In this document: positions 34,957 to 44,009 of the stretch, in pieces
Position numbering within the stretch: the first letter of the stretch is position 1
Layout: the number at the start of each line of letters is the position of its first letter
Program-made: the position numbers and the translations under genes
NCBI RefSeq assembly: GCF_000970045.1
Contig: NZ_CP009505.1
Coordinates: forward strand, 1,860,001-1,924,000
Origin: Methanosarcina sp. MTP4
GTDB taxonomy: Archaea > Halobacteriota > Methanosarcinia > Methanosarcinales > Methanosarcinaceae
Direction of reading: 5' to 3'
DNA length: 64,000 bases
The notes under the pieces: generated by a model
What the model was told of the DNA's origin: nothing
The model's database searches: none
What the model saw: the letters and a program-made list of their open reading frames with translations, nothing else

Positions 34957-36885
34957 GTGTCTACAAAAGGAACTAAGGATATTCAAGAAGGTATTCCGTT
35001 CGGTCCAGACTTTGATAATCGCGTTCCTGGAGAGTTGCTAGTGAAGATTAACCAGGAAGCCGAGATGAGTATAACTGAAAGCATGCCTTCTGGACCTATT
35101 CGTCGCGTCTCTTCAACGCTACCGACTCATTTTGGTATCGAAGCTTTGGATCAGGTAATTGAGGAATTCGAAATCAAGTCTATCTCAAAAGTTCACAGTC
35201 CCATATCGAATATAACCATGGCGGGGATTGATGAACTCTTTACTGAAGAGATTCCTGGTCTCGTCTCAAGGAGACCTGCACAAACTCGGTTGGCGAGCAC
35301 AGCTGAAGAAATGAGTGCGACCTATCGCCTGCGTTTTAACCCTGCAAAGGATTTGAACAATGCGGCTGAAAAGCTCTCCAATGTCGAATCTGTAGTCGAG
35401 GTATCTCCTAACTACTTTAGGTTCTCTTTGGTGACTCCAAACGACCCGCTGTACAGCACGGAATGGGGCTTAGAGAAGATTAACTGCTCAGAGGCGTGGA
35501 ACCGGACTACGGGAAGTGCTTCCGTGACTGTGGCTGTTGTTGATACGGGCGTAGACCTCGATCATCCTGATCTCCAAGAGAACCTGCTGCCAGGCTATGA
35601 TATGGTTGATCTGGTTGGCGTTTCTCCAGAGCCAGGATGGCATTTTGAGGGCGATTTTCTGACTCGTGACAACAACCCACAGGATGAAGTAGGTCATGGC
35701 ACTCATGTTGCAGGCACAATCGCTGCCCTTACGAACAACGCCATTGGCGTTGCAGGAGTTACTTGGAAATGCAAGATACTGCCAGTGAAAGTCCTAGCGC
35801 GCATTGTGCACAATATTCACGGCTGGGTTTCAGGTGTTGGTTCTGCTGTGGATATCGCTGCTGGCATTCGCCATGCAGCAGACCATGGAGCACATATAAT
35901 CAATTTGAGTTTGGGCGGCTATAACGATACCTTCGTTGAGAGAAATGCTGTCGCTTATGCTATAATGAAAGGTTGCGTGGTGGTTGCCGCTATGGGCAAC
36001 GATGATGTTAGTGATCTATCATATCCTGCCGCCTATCCTGATGTAGTGGCTGTTGGAGCCATCAATCAGAGCGAACAGCGTGTAACGAAAAAGAATACGA
36101 ACGGTTGGTGGGGATCCAACACTGGCTCCCATATTGATCTCGTAGCCCCTGGTCTCATGATTCGTAGCACCGATTGGAACAACACATATTCTCACAAAAG
36201 TGGCACTTCGATGGCTGCGCCTCACGTGTCCGGTGTAGCCGCACTGGTTAAGTCTTGCAACCCCAACCTGACAGGCTCCCAAGTTGCTCAAATTCTGCGA
36301 GACACGACTCGTGCACTTAGAGACAAAGCAGATGATCCAGTGCCAAATGATAACTACGGTTATGGTCTTGTGGATGCTAAAGCTGCCGTTAACAGAGCAT
36401 GCCCTAAACTGAAATTTGTAGATGGTCCAAAGTTTAAGTTTCAGGATGATCAACCAAAGTTTAAGTTTCAGGATGATCAACCAAAGTTTAAGTTTCAGGA
36501 TGATCTACCAAAGTTTAAGTTTACAGATGACCCTATAAAGCTGAAGTTTCGGGATGATCCACCAAAATTTAAGTTTAGAGATGAACCTAAGCAGCCGGGC
36601 CTTGATCAGGGCCGTCCACCTTACTTGCCAGAAAGGTGTGCACCATTCATACTTGCAACACCTCACCATTCTGATGCCTGGGTTGCATCTTATCCTGCAG
36701 ATTATCCGGCTATGGCTGGAAACTACGAGGTCAATCTCGCAAACCTTGCGTCAAATATAGCTTTGCTAGAAGAGGTAGGTCAACAGAATGGACTAACTGA
36801 AAATGGAATGCAGAAACTTGAATATTTGCGCCAGCAGTATCAGGCATTACTTTCAGAATATCAAGAAATAACTCAACAGGGTTAA
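34957..36885 (+). CDS. Subtilisin-like (S8) peptidase with KFKFxDD repeats
   Basis: 642 residues, no signal peptide, so probably cytoplasmic. A propeptide-like region lies near residues 118-155. The S8 catalytic domain follows with Asp196 (VAVVDTGVDLDHPD), His247 (GHGTHVAGT), oxyanion Asn348 (VAAMGNDD) and Ser418 (SGTSMAAPHVSG), all intact. Residues 483-544 are seven tandem 8-9-residue units of the form P-K-F-K-F-x-D-D-x. A helical tail of about 95 residues ends the protein. The repeats resemble substrate segments for the ATP-grasp ligase encoded 84 nt downstream. GTG 34957 is preceded by AAGGTGA. Codon use differs from the core genes, fitting horizontal transfer. Confidence 0.93.
   Translation: MSTKGTKDIQEGIPFGPDFDNRVPGELLVKINQEAEMSITESMPSGPIRRVSSTLPTHFGIEALDQVIEEFEIKSISKVHSPISNITMAGIDELFTEEIPGLVSRRPAQTRLASTAEEMSATYRLRFNPAKDLNNAAEKLSNVESVVEVSPNYFRFSLVTPNDPLYSTEWGLEKINCSEAWNRTTGSASVTVAVVDTGVDLDHPDLQENLLPGYDMVDLVGVSPEPGWHFEGDFLTRDNNPQDEVGHGTHVAGTIAALTNNAIGVAGVTWKCKILPVKVLARIVHNIHGWVSGVGSAVDIAAGIRHAADHGAHIINLSLGGYNDTFVERNAVAYAIMKGCVVVAAMGNDDVSDLSYPAAYPDVVAVGAINQSEQRVTKKNTNGWWGSNTGSHIDLVAPGLMIRSTDWNNTYSHKSGTSMAAPHVSGVAALVKSCNPNLTGSQVAQILRDTTRALRDKADDPVPNDNYGYGLVDAKAAVNRACPKLKFVDGPKFKFQDDQPKFKFQDDQPKFKFQDDLPKFKFTDDPIKLKFRDDPPKFKFRDEPKQPGLDQGRPPYLPERCAPFILATPHHSDAWVASYPADYPAMAGNYEVNLANLASNIALLEEVGQQNGLTENGMQKLEYLRQQYQALLSEYQEITQQG
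36403..36588 (+). repeat. Seven coding repeats within the peptidase gene
   Basis: DNA encoding one 8-residue and six 9-residue units: PKLKFVDG, three of PKFKFQDD(Q/L), PKFKFTDDP, IKLKFRDDP and PKFKFRDEP. Units 2-4 are nearly identical in DNA (27-bp period), indicating recent duplication. Later units diverge in DNA but keep two Lys, Phe and two acidic residues, which suggests selection on the peptide pattern. Confidence 0.95.
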
Positions 36886-36969
36886 TAGTGTTGTAGATGT
36901 GGTGGCTTGCCGAGTTGAAGTTCTCTCACTTGGTTTGCCTCCTCTCTACGAGCTAACGGAGGTAGGAAT

Positions 36970-37917
36970 TTGATTCTTATTATTTCATCACAAAGCGACG
37001 ACCACGCGAAAATTGTAATGGAGAAACTGATGCAGATGGGAGCAAATGCCAGTTTGCTTGACCTGTCTAAATTTCCCCAGCAAATGCATCTAACCATGTC
37101 TTATAAAAACTCCATCCGCAATTTTTCCCTATGCCTATCAAATCAGGTCGATCTTCCACTAGGGGACTGCAAGGTCATTTGGTCTCGACGCCCACAACCG
37201 TTTGACCCACATCCTGAAATTGTTCAAGAATCGCATCGCAGATTTGCTTACAGTGAAAGTCATGAGGCGTTTTCTGGTTTGTGGCAGGCAATAGATGCCT
37301 TTTGGATTAACCATCCAATTCGTGACGAGGTTGCTAGTCATAAAGCCTACCAACTTCGGATCGCTCAAGAAGTAGGTTTTAACATCCCAACCACTCTCAT
37401 CACCAATGATCCTGGCGCTGCACAGAACTTCATAGCCGACCAAGGCTATGACAAGACTGTTTACAAATCATTTCTTGCGACCGAACAGGAATGGCGCGAA
37501 ACCCGCCTCCTAAGACATGAAGAACTAGCTCTAATAGACTGCGTACGCTATGCACCTGTAATCTTTCAAGAGTATATTCCTGCGGGAATTGACCTCAGAA
37601 TCACAATTGTTGGAGAGCAAATTTTTGCTTCAGCAATTCATTCCAAAGATGTGAACTATAAAGTCGACTACCGCATGGAAATGTCACGTGCTCGAATCGA
37701 GCCTTTTCATCTTCCAGAAGATATTGAGCAAAAATTGCATAAATACATGAAAAAACTCGGCATAGTCTATGGCGCAATCGATATGCGTGTGACTCCCGAA
37801 GGACGCTATGTATTTTTTGAAATAAACCCGGCGGGACAGTGGCTTTTCATTGAGGAACGAACTGGCCAACCAATAACAACTGCCTTTGCTAACTTGCTCG
37901 CTGAACACGATCGATAA
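36970..37917 (+). CDS. ATP-grasp ligase, graspetide (MvdC/MvdD) type
   Basis: 315 residues. The N-terminal preATP-grasp part has KVIWSRRPQPFD and QAIDAFWINHPIRDEVASHK. The ATP-grasp core has KAYQLRIAQEVGFNIPTTLI, VIFQEYIPAGIDLRITIVGE, and the metal/ATP signature DMRVTPEGRYVFFEINPAGQ followed by WLFIE and TGQPIT. This pattern matches ligases that close omega-ester or omega-amide rings between acidic side chains and Thr/Ser/Lys in microviridin-like peptides. TTG 36970 with GGAGGT upstream sets the start. No separate precursor peptide gene is seen, so the repeat-bearing subtilisin next door is the likely substrate (inference). Confidence 0.88.
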   Translation: MILIISSQSDDHAKIVMEKLMQMGANASLLDLSKFPQQMHLTMSYKNSIRNFSLCLSNQVDLPLGDCKVIWSRRPQPFDPHPEIVQESHRRFAYSESHEAFSGLWQAIDAFWINHPIRDEVASHKAYQLRIAQEVGFNIPTTLITNDPGAAQNFIADQGYDKTVYKSFLATEQEWRETRLLRHEELALIDCVRYAPVIFQEYIPAGIDLRITIVGEQIFASAIHSKDVNYKVDYRMEMSRARIEPFHLPEDIEQKLHKYMKKLGIVYGAIDMRVTPEGRYVFFEINPAGQWLFIEERTGQPITTAFANLLAEHDR

Positions 37918-38756
37918 TTTTGTCGTATAATTGGTTGGTTTTGTAGAAAATCTCAGGAATAGCAATACTATTTTCCACAAAACCAACAGATATGCAATTA
38001 ATCGTATCCTCTTTAAATCTGATGGATTTTCAATCACAGGAAAAATATAATAGTTGTTCCATGTACTCTTATTCACATTTTTGGTATAAAAATGAATCAT
38101 GGAACTCTCACAAAATTATTGACATCTTTATATGTCGATCCAGATGACATTGAAAATGAAAACTATGCCAAAATTATTCGCACTCTACTTTTTATCATTG
38201 AGGAACAGAACAGAGAGATTGAATTCCTTAAAGCAGAAAACCAGAAGCTTCGAGATGAAATCAACTTACTCAAAGGTGAACAAGCCAAACCTCAAATTCG
38301 TGGCTCAAAAAAGAATCGTGACATCTCTTCTGAAAAAGAAAGAAAAATAAGAACCCCTCCATAGATTAGGGGTTATAATTCAAGAAAAGATAAAATCGAG
38401 ATTCATCATACTGAAACTTACAAAGTTGATAAATCTACTTTACCTGGCGATGCATGTTTTAAAGGTTATCGTTGCGTAACGGTTAGAGATATCATTGTGA
38501 AACCCTGGAATACCAACCATCTGATAGAGGTTTTTTACTCACCTTCAGAAGGTAAAACATATTCAGCCTGACTTTGACAGTTTCCACTAATTTTAATTAA
38601 AATTTCCTTCAGTTTTCCCGATTTTTGTCAGAAAAAGGTATTTGACAGTTCAAATAAATTTGTCAATTTTTCTAAGAAATTCCCTGTTTTTGGGTTAAAA
38701 TCAAGCGATTTATGGAATCAAAATTGGCATAAATATAAGTTTTATTCTTATTCTTC

Positions 38757-40024
38757 GATAGCGTACCGAAAGTTCTGTAAAATATGATTGACTCTGTATC
38801 CTTTTCCTTTCACCACAAAAAAAACAGGATGCAGAGTCAATGATCAATGTATTACCACTTATTAGAGATTATCTTATCGATCAGGAAGAAGGACTTCGCC
38901 AGTTAATTACCTGGTTTTTAAACCTTGTAATGGAAGAGGAAGCCCTTCTACAGTCAGGTGCAGAACGCTACGAGAGGACTGATTCCCACAGAGCCAATCG
39001 AAACGGTTACAAACCTCGTACTCTCCTTACGAAATATGGTCAACTGGAACTCTCCAAACCTCAATTCCGAGAGTTTTCGTTCGAGACAGAAGTGTTTGAG
39101 AAGTATTCTCGAGTTGAGAAGGCCATCTTGACAGCCGTAACAGAGTCCTACTTACAGGGAGTCTCCACCCGAAGGGTGGATAAAATTATGACTGCCCTGG
39201 GAGTGGGAAATATCTCAGCATCTTCTGTATCCAGGATTACTAAAGAGCTGGATGAGAAGGTTGAAGAATTCCTTACAAAGCCGATTGAGCATGAAATTAA
39301 ATATCTTTTTGTTGACGCAACTTATTTTAAAGTAAGAGACGGGCTCCATTATAGAAGCAAGGCCCTCTTCGTCGTTGCCGGCATCAGGGAAGACGGTTAC
39401 CGTGAAATCCTTGGAACAAGATTAGCAGACAGTGAAGACTCTCTTTTCTGGGAAGATCTCTTTGACGATTTGAAGGAAAGAGGCTTGAGAGGTGTTGAAC
39501 TAATCGTTTCTGACGGCCATAAAGGGATACAGAAGGCAGTAAAGGAGTCTTTTATCGGTGCAAGCTGGCAAATGTGTCACGTACATTTGATAAGGCAAGC
39601 TCTTAAGAAGGTACCAAAAAAGAAGCACAAAGAGATAGCAGACAAGATTAAAGAAGCATTACAAGACCCGGAAAAGTTGAGGGATTTAATCAGGGAACTT
39701 GATGGAAGTGGATACAAAAGTGCAGCAAATACCATTGAAAGTTTCCAGTTTGATTTACTGAATTATATGCAGTTTCCAAAAAAACATTGGAGAAGGGTAA
39801 GAACAACCAATATGGTGGAGAGGACAAATAAGGAGCTCAAAAGGAGAAGCAGGGTAGTTGGAGCATTCCCGAGTCAGGAGTCAGTATTGAGACTTGCAGT
39901 CTCAATACTGATAGACATCAACGAAGATTGGATTACAGGCAACAGATATTTAGTAATGGAAGAGTAATCAAAATAGAGAGTAGAGGGTACAGAGAGAATT
40001 TTACAGAAAACAAGGGACACTATC
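38757..40024 (+). mobile_element. IS256-family element inserted in the IS1634-type element
   Basis: Imperfect inverted ends begin GATAGCGTACC on the left and GATAGTGTCCC (complement) on the right and share TTCTGTAAAAT 16 nt further in. Length about 1268 bp. The expected 8-bp target duplication is not exact: TATTCTTC at left versus TATTCAGA at right. The right end supplies the last codons and stop of the IS1634 transposase. Confidence 0.8.
38840..39967 (+). CDS. IS256-family (mutator-type) transposase
   Basis: 375 residues, apparently intact. The DDE catalytic set is visible: IKYLFVDATYFKVRDGLHYR (first Asp), GVELIVSDGHKGIQKAVKES (second Asp), and RVRTTNMVERTNKELKRRSR followed by VVGAFPSQES (Glu, mutator signature). 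YERTDSHRANRNGYKPRTL is the usual N-terminal zinc-less DNA-binding part. It lies wholly within its element and is probably active. Confidence 0.93.
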   Translation: MINVLPLIRDYLIDQEEGLRQLITWFLNLVMEEEALLQSGAERYERTDSHRANRNGYKPRTLLTKYGQLELSKPQFREFSFETEVFEKYSRVEKAILTAVTESYLQGVSTRRVDKIMTALGVGNISASSVSRITKELDEKVEEFLTKPIEHEIKYLFVDATYFKVRDGLHYRSKALFVVAGIREDGYREILGTRLADSEDSLFWEDLFDDLKERGLRGVELIVSDGHKGIQKAVKESFIGASWQMCHVHLIRQALKKVPKKKHKEIADKIKEALQDPEKLRDLIRELDGSGYKSAANTIESFQFDLLNYMQFPKKHWRRVRTTNMVERTNKELKRRSRVVGAFPSQESVLRLAVSILIDINEDWITGNRYLVMEE

Positions 40025-41372
40025 TATTCAGAAAATCTACGGTAACTGTCAAATTCGATAGGCTCTTTTTTATGAATTTTGTTGACGTATGCTTGAGTTC
40101 TTTGAACTCATATCGCATCAGCGATATGAGTAATTGAGCAATGAATCCTATGATTATTGCTCCGTAGATGCTTTCATCCGTCCAGACCCTTAGTGGTTTT
40201 ATTTCGATTTCGTTTTTCAGCGAGTTAAATATTTTTTCAAGTGAGTCCTTTTTCCTGTAGGTTTCAAGAGCATCTATAAGTGTCAAATTCTTTCTTGATT
40301 TTAGGCAGAAAAATCCTTCTCTTCCGTTAATTACCTCTTCTTCAAGGAGATCAAAGGCTTCTTTTTCAGTCATCTCAACCAGCTTTGTCTGGTATGAATA
40401 ACTTATATCAATGAGTTTATTATTGATTCTGAATTTCTTAGGAAGTTTCTTATTCTCATCAATTGATTTCTGTATCTCTTTTGCCTCTTCCACCATTCTC
40501 TGCACTTTTCTGACTCTTGCTTCCAGTTGCTGTTTTTTTAAAGCTTCTGAGAAATAGAGGTAGTTTGTACTACTGGGTTTTGCGATCTTTATTCCATAGA
40601 TTCCCTTCTCTTTATCAACGACTTCAGTTTCAAGCTGATCAAACCTTTTAATCAGCTTATCATCACTGGTGTTGAGCTTTTTCGCAGTAAGGTAATTCAT
40701 TTCATCTTCTTTGATCAGAGCTAGATTTTTTATGCTATTTGCACCTTTGTCAAAAACAACAAGTGACTCTTTATTAAGTCTGCTTTTTACCTGCTGATAC
40801 GTTTTTTTAAAATGAGTCTGATCGGGAACGTTTCCTTTTTCTACAGTAATTCCAACAGGTAAGTTTATTGGATCTGCAAGTTCGCTTACTCCTAAAGTAA
40901 TCTGTTTTTTATCCGGACGATGGTTGCGGCTGTAACCATATTTACCAAGTGGAGACTTGTCACCATAAAGAACGATACTTGTCCAGTCCATGTTGATATT
41001 AGTGTGTTCAAAATTGTATATGGAGAACAAAACATCCTGAATATCCAGAATGATCTCTTCCTTATTACTTCCCAAAGTTTGAAGGGTTCTGTACAGAACC
41101 CTTTCATTGAATTTTTCAAGATTGAAAAATTCCAGGACTTCGTCCTGGTTAATCCATTTATGAGCCCGATCAATGCTAAAGTTCTCTGTAAGTTTATAGC
41201 TAAGCAAAGCTTTGATCAAAGAATTGAAGTCGATACCTCTAGTCTTATGCTTTCCTAAAATTGAGGAAAAATTAAGCTGTTCATACAGGTTTTCAACAGC
41301 AAGAATGGTTCCGATGGGAAAGCATATATTCTCGTTAGGAGTTATTTCGTATGTTCTTAGTTTTGCTTGCAT
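40020..41372 (-). CDS. IS1634-family transposase
   Basis: 450 residues, DDE type of the IS4-like superfamily. INMDWTSIVLYGDKSPLGKY with GYSRNHRPDKKQITLG (first Asp region), SLVVFDKGANSIKN (second Asp) and FFCLKSRKNLTLIDALETYR with KKDSLEKIFNSLK (Glu, YREK-like) are recognisable. The IS256 element entered at the extreme 3' end, so the last two codons and the stop come from IS256 DNA; the original C terminus was a few residues different. Otherwise intact. Confidence 0.9.
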   Translation of the reverse strand: MQAKLRTYEITPNENICFPIGTILAVENLYEQLNFSSILGKHKTRGIDFNSLIKALLSYKLTENFSIDRAHKWINQDEVLEFFNLEKFNERVLYRTLQTLGSNKEEIILDIQDVLFSIYNFEHTNINMDWTSIVLYGDKSPLGKYGYSRNHRPDKKQITLGVSELADPINLPVGITVEKGNVPDQTHFKKTYQQVKSRLNKESLVVFDKGANSIKNLALIKEDEMNYLTAKKLNTSDDKLIKRFDQLETEVVDKEKGIYGIKIAKPSSTNYLYFSEALKKQQLEARVRKVQRMVEEAKEIQKSIDENKKLPKKFRINNKLIDISYSYQTKLVEMTEKEAFDLLEEEVINGREGFFCLKSRKNLTLIDALETYRKKDSLEKIFNSLKNEIEIKPLRVWTDESIYGAIIIGFIAQLLISLMRYEFKELKHTSTKFIKKSLSNLTVTVDFLNR

Positions 41373-42626
41373 TTTGGTCGATCAAACATTACTAAGAACT
41401 ATGATTTTTATTTAACTGTCAAACTTAGGATTCAGGTAAATTGCCAGATGGTATCAAAGGTGAATTTGGTCCTGGACTCAGGACCCTTGTCCTGACGTTA
41501 TACCATGTTGCCAATGTTTCAGAACCTAAAATCCACGAGTTTCTGGAAAATATGGATGTTTTCATATCCAAAGCCACAATTTCTCGGATGCTGACAAAAA
41601 ATATTAATTACCTCCATAAAGAGAAAACTGAGATTTTTCAAGCAGGTCTCAATTCCACAAAGTACCAGCAAATCGATGACACAAGTGCTAGAGTTAATGG
41701 AGATAATTGGTATACTCAGATCCTTTGCAATCCTCATTACACTGCTTATTTTACAGTTCCATGTAAGAATCGGGGAACAATTTTAGAGATACTACAATGT
41801 GGAAATGAAAAAACATACTGCTTCAATGAAGAAGCATTTGATTTGATGGAAACGTTTAACATAGCAAAAAAGTGGCAACAAAAACTTTCTGCTTTCAAAA
41901 ACAAAGTATTCAGTGACGAGGAAATGCATCGGAAACTGGATCTTCTTTTCTCACCTGATGGATATAAAACCATTAAGAAGAGAATCCTTGAAGCCTGTGA
42001 AATTGCTTCATATCATCAGATGACAAACATACCTGTGGTTACCACTCTTTTAAGTGATGATGCACGTCAATTCAAGCAACTTACATACCATCATGCCCTA
42101 TGCTGGATTCATGATGGGAGGAATTACAAGAAGTTGCGTCCAGTAGTACCTTATCGTAAGGAAAAGCTGAAAGCTTTTCTGGATAGATACTGGGATTATT
42201 ATGGAAAACTTTGTGAGTTTAGAGAAAATCCAAAATCAGAGGTAGCGGAGCGGTTATCCACTGAGTTTAATAAGTTATTTTCGACCAAAACAGGATATGA
42301 ACAGCTCGATGATAGAATCAGTAAGACAAAAGAAAACAAGGAAAGTCTATTGATGGTATTAATTTTGCCAGAAATACCTTTGCATAACAACGCAGCAGAA
42401 TTAGCAGCAAGAGCAAAGGTCAGAAAAAGAGATGTGAGCCTTCACTCTGTAACAGATGAAGGAACAAAGGCAAATGATACACATGACAAATGTTCAAAAA
42501 GCAAAGAAATTGGGTGTAAGTGCATATGATTACAACTTTGATATAATGAGGCTTTCCACCCAATTTGAAAAGGATAAATCTTCAAAACAAATTCGCACTT
42601 AAAAATATAAAGAAGTTTGATGCCAA

Positions 42627-44009
42627 TCAAACTTCCATCTTCTTTTTCACCGCAATAAGGACGTTTTCTGCAGTATCCTTTTCCCAGAGTTTCCTGACCT
42701 TTGCGTTCTTGAGGGCAGGCATAAGTGAGTCGATCTTTGCCTGGACGGCTGCAAGCCTCTCCTCGTCGACTTCGGGAGGTTCGACTCCCAGGAACTTCTG
42801 GGCTTTGAGGGTCTCGGTTTCCCGGAAGACAGCTTTGTCCACTCCGCTCCGGACGCCGGTCTTCAATGAATCGATGGCGTCTCTCCACTGGGCTGCCCAG
42901 GGGGTCTCGGGGATTTCGGTGTGGTGGACTTCGGTCCTCTCGACTTTTATGGCTTGCAGGTGGCAGGCCTGTACGCAGGCTCCGCAGTAGGTGCAGTATT
43001 CCTCGACAAAGGCGATCTTCCGTGGGTCTTCGGGGTCTGTGGGGACGTACCAGAGGTCCGAGGGGCAGACGTTGAAACAGCCGCGGCAGCCCTGAGGGTC
43101 ACACTCTTTCAGGTTTGCTTCGATGAGGCTGAGCTGCCCTTCCATGGGCTTTTGCAGGTCCACGGCCTCATAGGGGCAGACTGCCTGGCAGCGGCCGCAG
43201 AGGGTGCATTTCTCGTCGTCCACTTTGACGTTGCCTTCCACCTTTGGGGCTTCGCAGGGGCGTTCCCCTTTGACCTTTATCGCCTCTTCCGGGCAGATGT
43301 CCTGGCAGAGCACACAGTAGTCGCACTGGTCCTCGTCTACCAGGAGCTGCTCGAAAGGCACCAGGTTGTCCGGGGTGGGCTCGCGTTCGAGCAGGATGAA
43401 AGCGTCACAGAAACGGGCGCATATGCCGCAGAAGTTGCACTTGTCCATGTCGATTTCGATTTCCCCTTCGGCACCTTCTTTCAGGGGCGCGATTTCTTCT
43501 TTTTTCGGGAAGGTGAACTCGACTTCGATTGCGTCTTGGGGGCAGGCTCCCTCACAGAGGGCGCAGGGCAGGCACTTTTCGTTGATATCGACGTAAGTGT
43601 CGTACTTCGGGTACTTGTCCTCCTCCGGGACCTCGCCCACGGCTTCGAAACTGATGGCGTGGACAGGGCAGAGGTTCGAGCACATTCTGCAGAAGGTGCA
43701 CTTGTCAAGGTCCATCATCACGGCAGGGGCGTCAAGCCCGGTTGCAATCTCGTGAATAGGCCCCAGTTCCAGGGCGTCCGTGGGGCAGATCTCCACACAG
43801 ATCCCACAGCCGTTGCAGCGCTTGTAATCGTAGTCAATGGTCTTGATGGACTTTTCCGTGGCCTGGGTGTAGAGGAAATGGGAACCCTGCAGGTCCATGG
43901 TCGTGGTGACCGTGATCTTGTCCTGGCCTTCTTCTTCGGCTCCGGTTTCTTCAGCTCCGGTTTCTTCGGCTTCCTGTTCGGAAAGCTCTTCGGGGTATTC
44001 TTCGCTCAC
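42627..44009 (-). CDS. Polyferredoxin with about eight [4Fe-4S] motifs
   Basis: 460 residues. Eight C-x2-C-x2-C-x3-C or near-variants follow one another: CNGCGICVEICP, CTFCRMCSNLCP, CLPCALCEGACP, CNFCGICARFCD, CDYCVLCQDICP, CTLCGRCQAVCP, CRGCFNVCPSD and CTYCGACVQACH. An acidic N terminus (EELSEQEAEETGAEE) precedes them. It overlaps hdrA by 4 nt (ATGA), so the two are co-translated; it probably carries electrons to or from HdrA in the cytoplasm. In Methanosarcina an hdrA1-polyferredoxin pair is known from methylotrophic growth; this appears to be that pair. Confidence 0.93.
   Translation of the reverse strand: MSEEYPEELSEQEAEETGAEETGAEEEGQDKITVTTTMDLQGSHFLYTQATEKSIKTIDYDYKRCNGCGICVEICPTDALELGPIHEIATGLDAPAVMMDLDKCTFCRMCSNLCPVHAISFEAVGEVPEEDKYPKYDTYVDINEKCLPCALCEGACPQDAIEVEFTFPKKEEIAPLKEGAEGEIEIDMDKCNFCGICARFCDAFILLEREPTPDNLVPFEQLLVDEDQCDYCVLCQDICPEEAIKVKGERPCEAPKVEGNVKVDDEKCTLCGRCQAVCPYEAVDLQKPMEGQLSLIEANLKECDPQGCRGCFNVCPSDLWYVPTDPEDPRKIAFVEEYCTYCGACVQACHLQAIKVERTEVHHTEIPETPWAAQWRDAIDSLKTGVRSGVDKAVFRETETLKAQKFLGVEPPEVDEERLAAVQAKIDSLMPALKNAKVRKLWEKDTAENVLIAVKKKMEV

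Larger units (their letters stand above)
38567..41429 (-). mobile_element. IS1634-type element inserted in IS66 copy
   Basis: Left end CCTGACTTTGACAGTT and right end (complement) CCTAAGTTTGACAGTT are imperfect terminal inverted repeats. ATTCAG flanks both sides (38561-38566 and 41430-41435), a 6-bp target duplication. Length without the IS256-type insertion inside it is about 1.6 kb, normal for the family. One transposase gene on the minus strand. Confidence 0.88.
38092..42529 (+). pseudogene. IS66-like transposase, interrupted
   Basis: N-terminal part from ATG 38092: coiled coil YAKIIRTLLFIIEEQNREIE, then TAG at 38362-38364, then in frame KDKIEIHHTETYKVDKSTLP and NHLIEVFYSPSEGKTYS up to the insertion. 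After the nested element the frame resumes as GKLPDGIKGEFGPGLRTLVL (41436 on) and carries the DDE-type core (YQQIDDTSARVNGDN, YHHALCWIHDGRNY, PLHNNAAELAARAKVRKRDV). A 2-nt difference from copy 1 near 42478 shifts the frame at the end. Lesions: the amber codon, the insertion and the 3' frameshift. Confidence 0.85.
38064..42577 (+). mobile_element. IS66-like element, right copy, with nested insertions
   Basis: Second direct copy of the element at 33102. It has TACTCTTATTCACATTTTTG at its left and the shared transposase 3' end at its right. An IS1634-type element (38567-41429) interrupts the transposase; removing it and one ATTCAG duplicate restores the reading frame exactly. Right end is approximate; a deletion relative to copy 1 lies at about 42548. 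Confidence 0.8.

Noticed and set aside
38757-40024. Exact 8-bp target duplication for the IS256-type element
   Set aside because: The flanking octamers (TATTCTTC and TATTCAGA) match in only the first five positions, so I do not claim a duplication.
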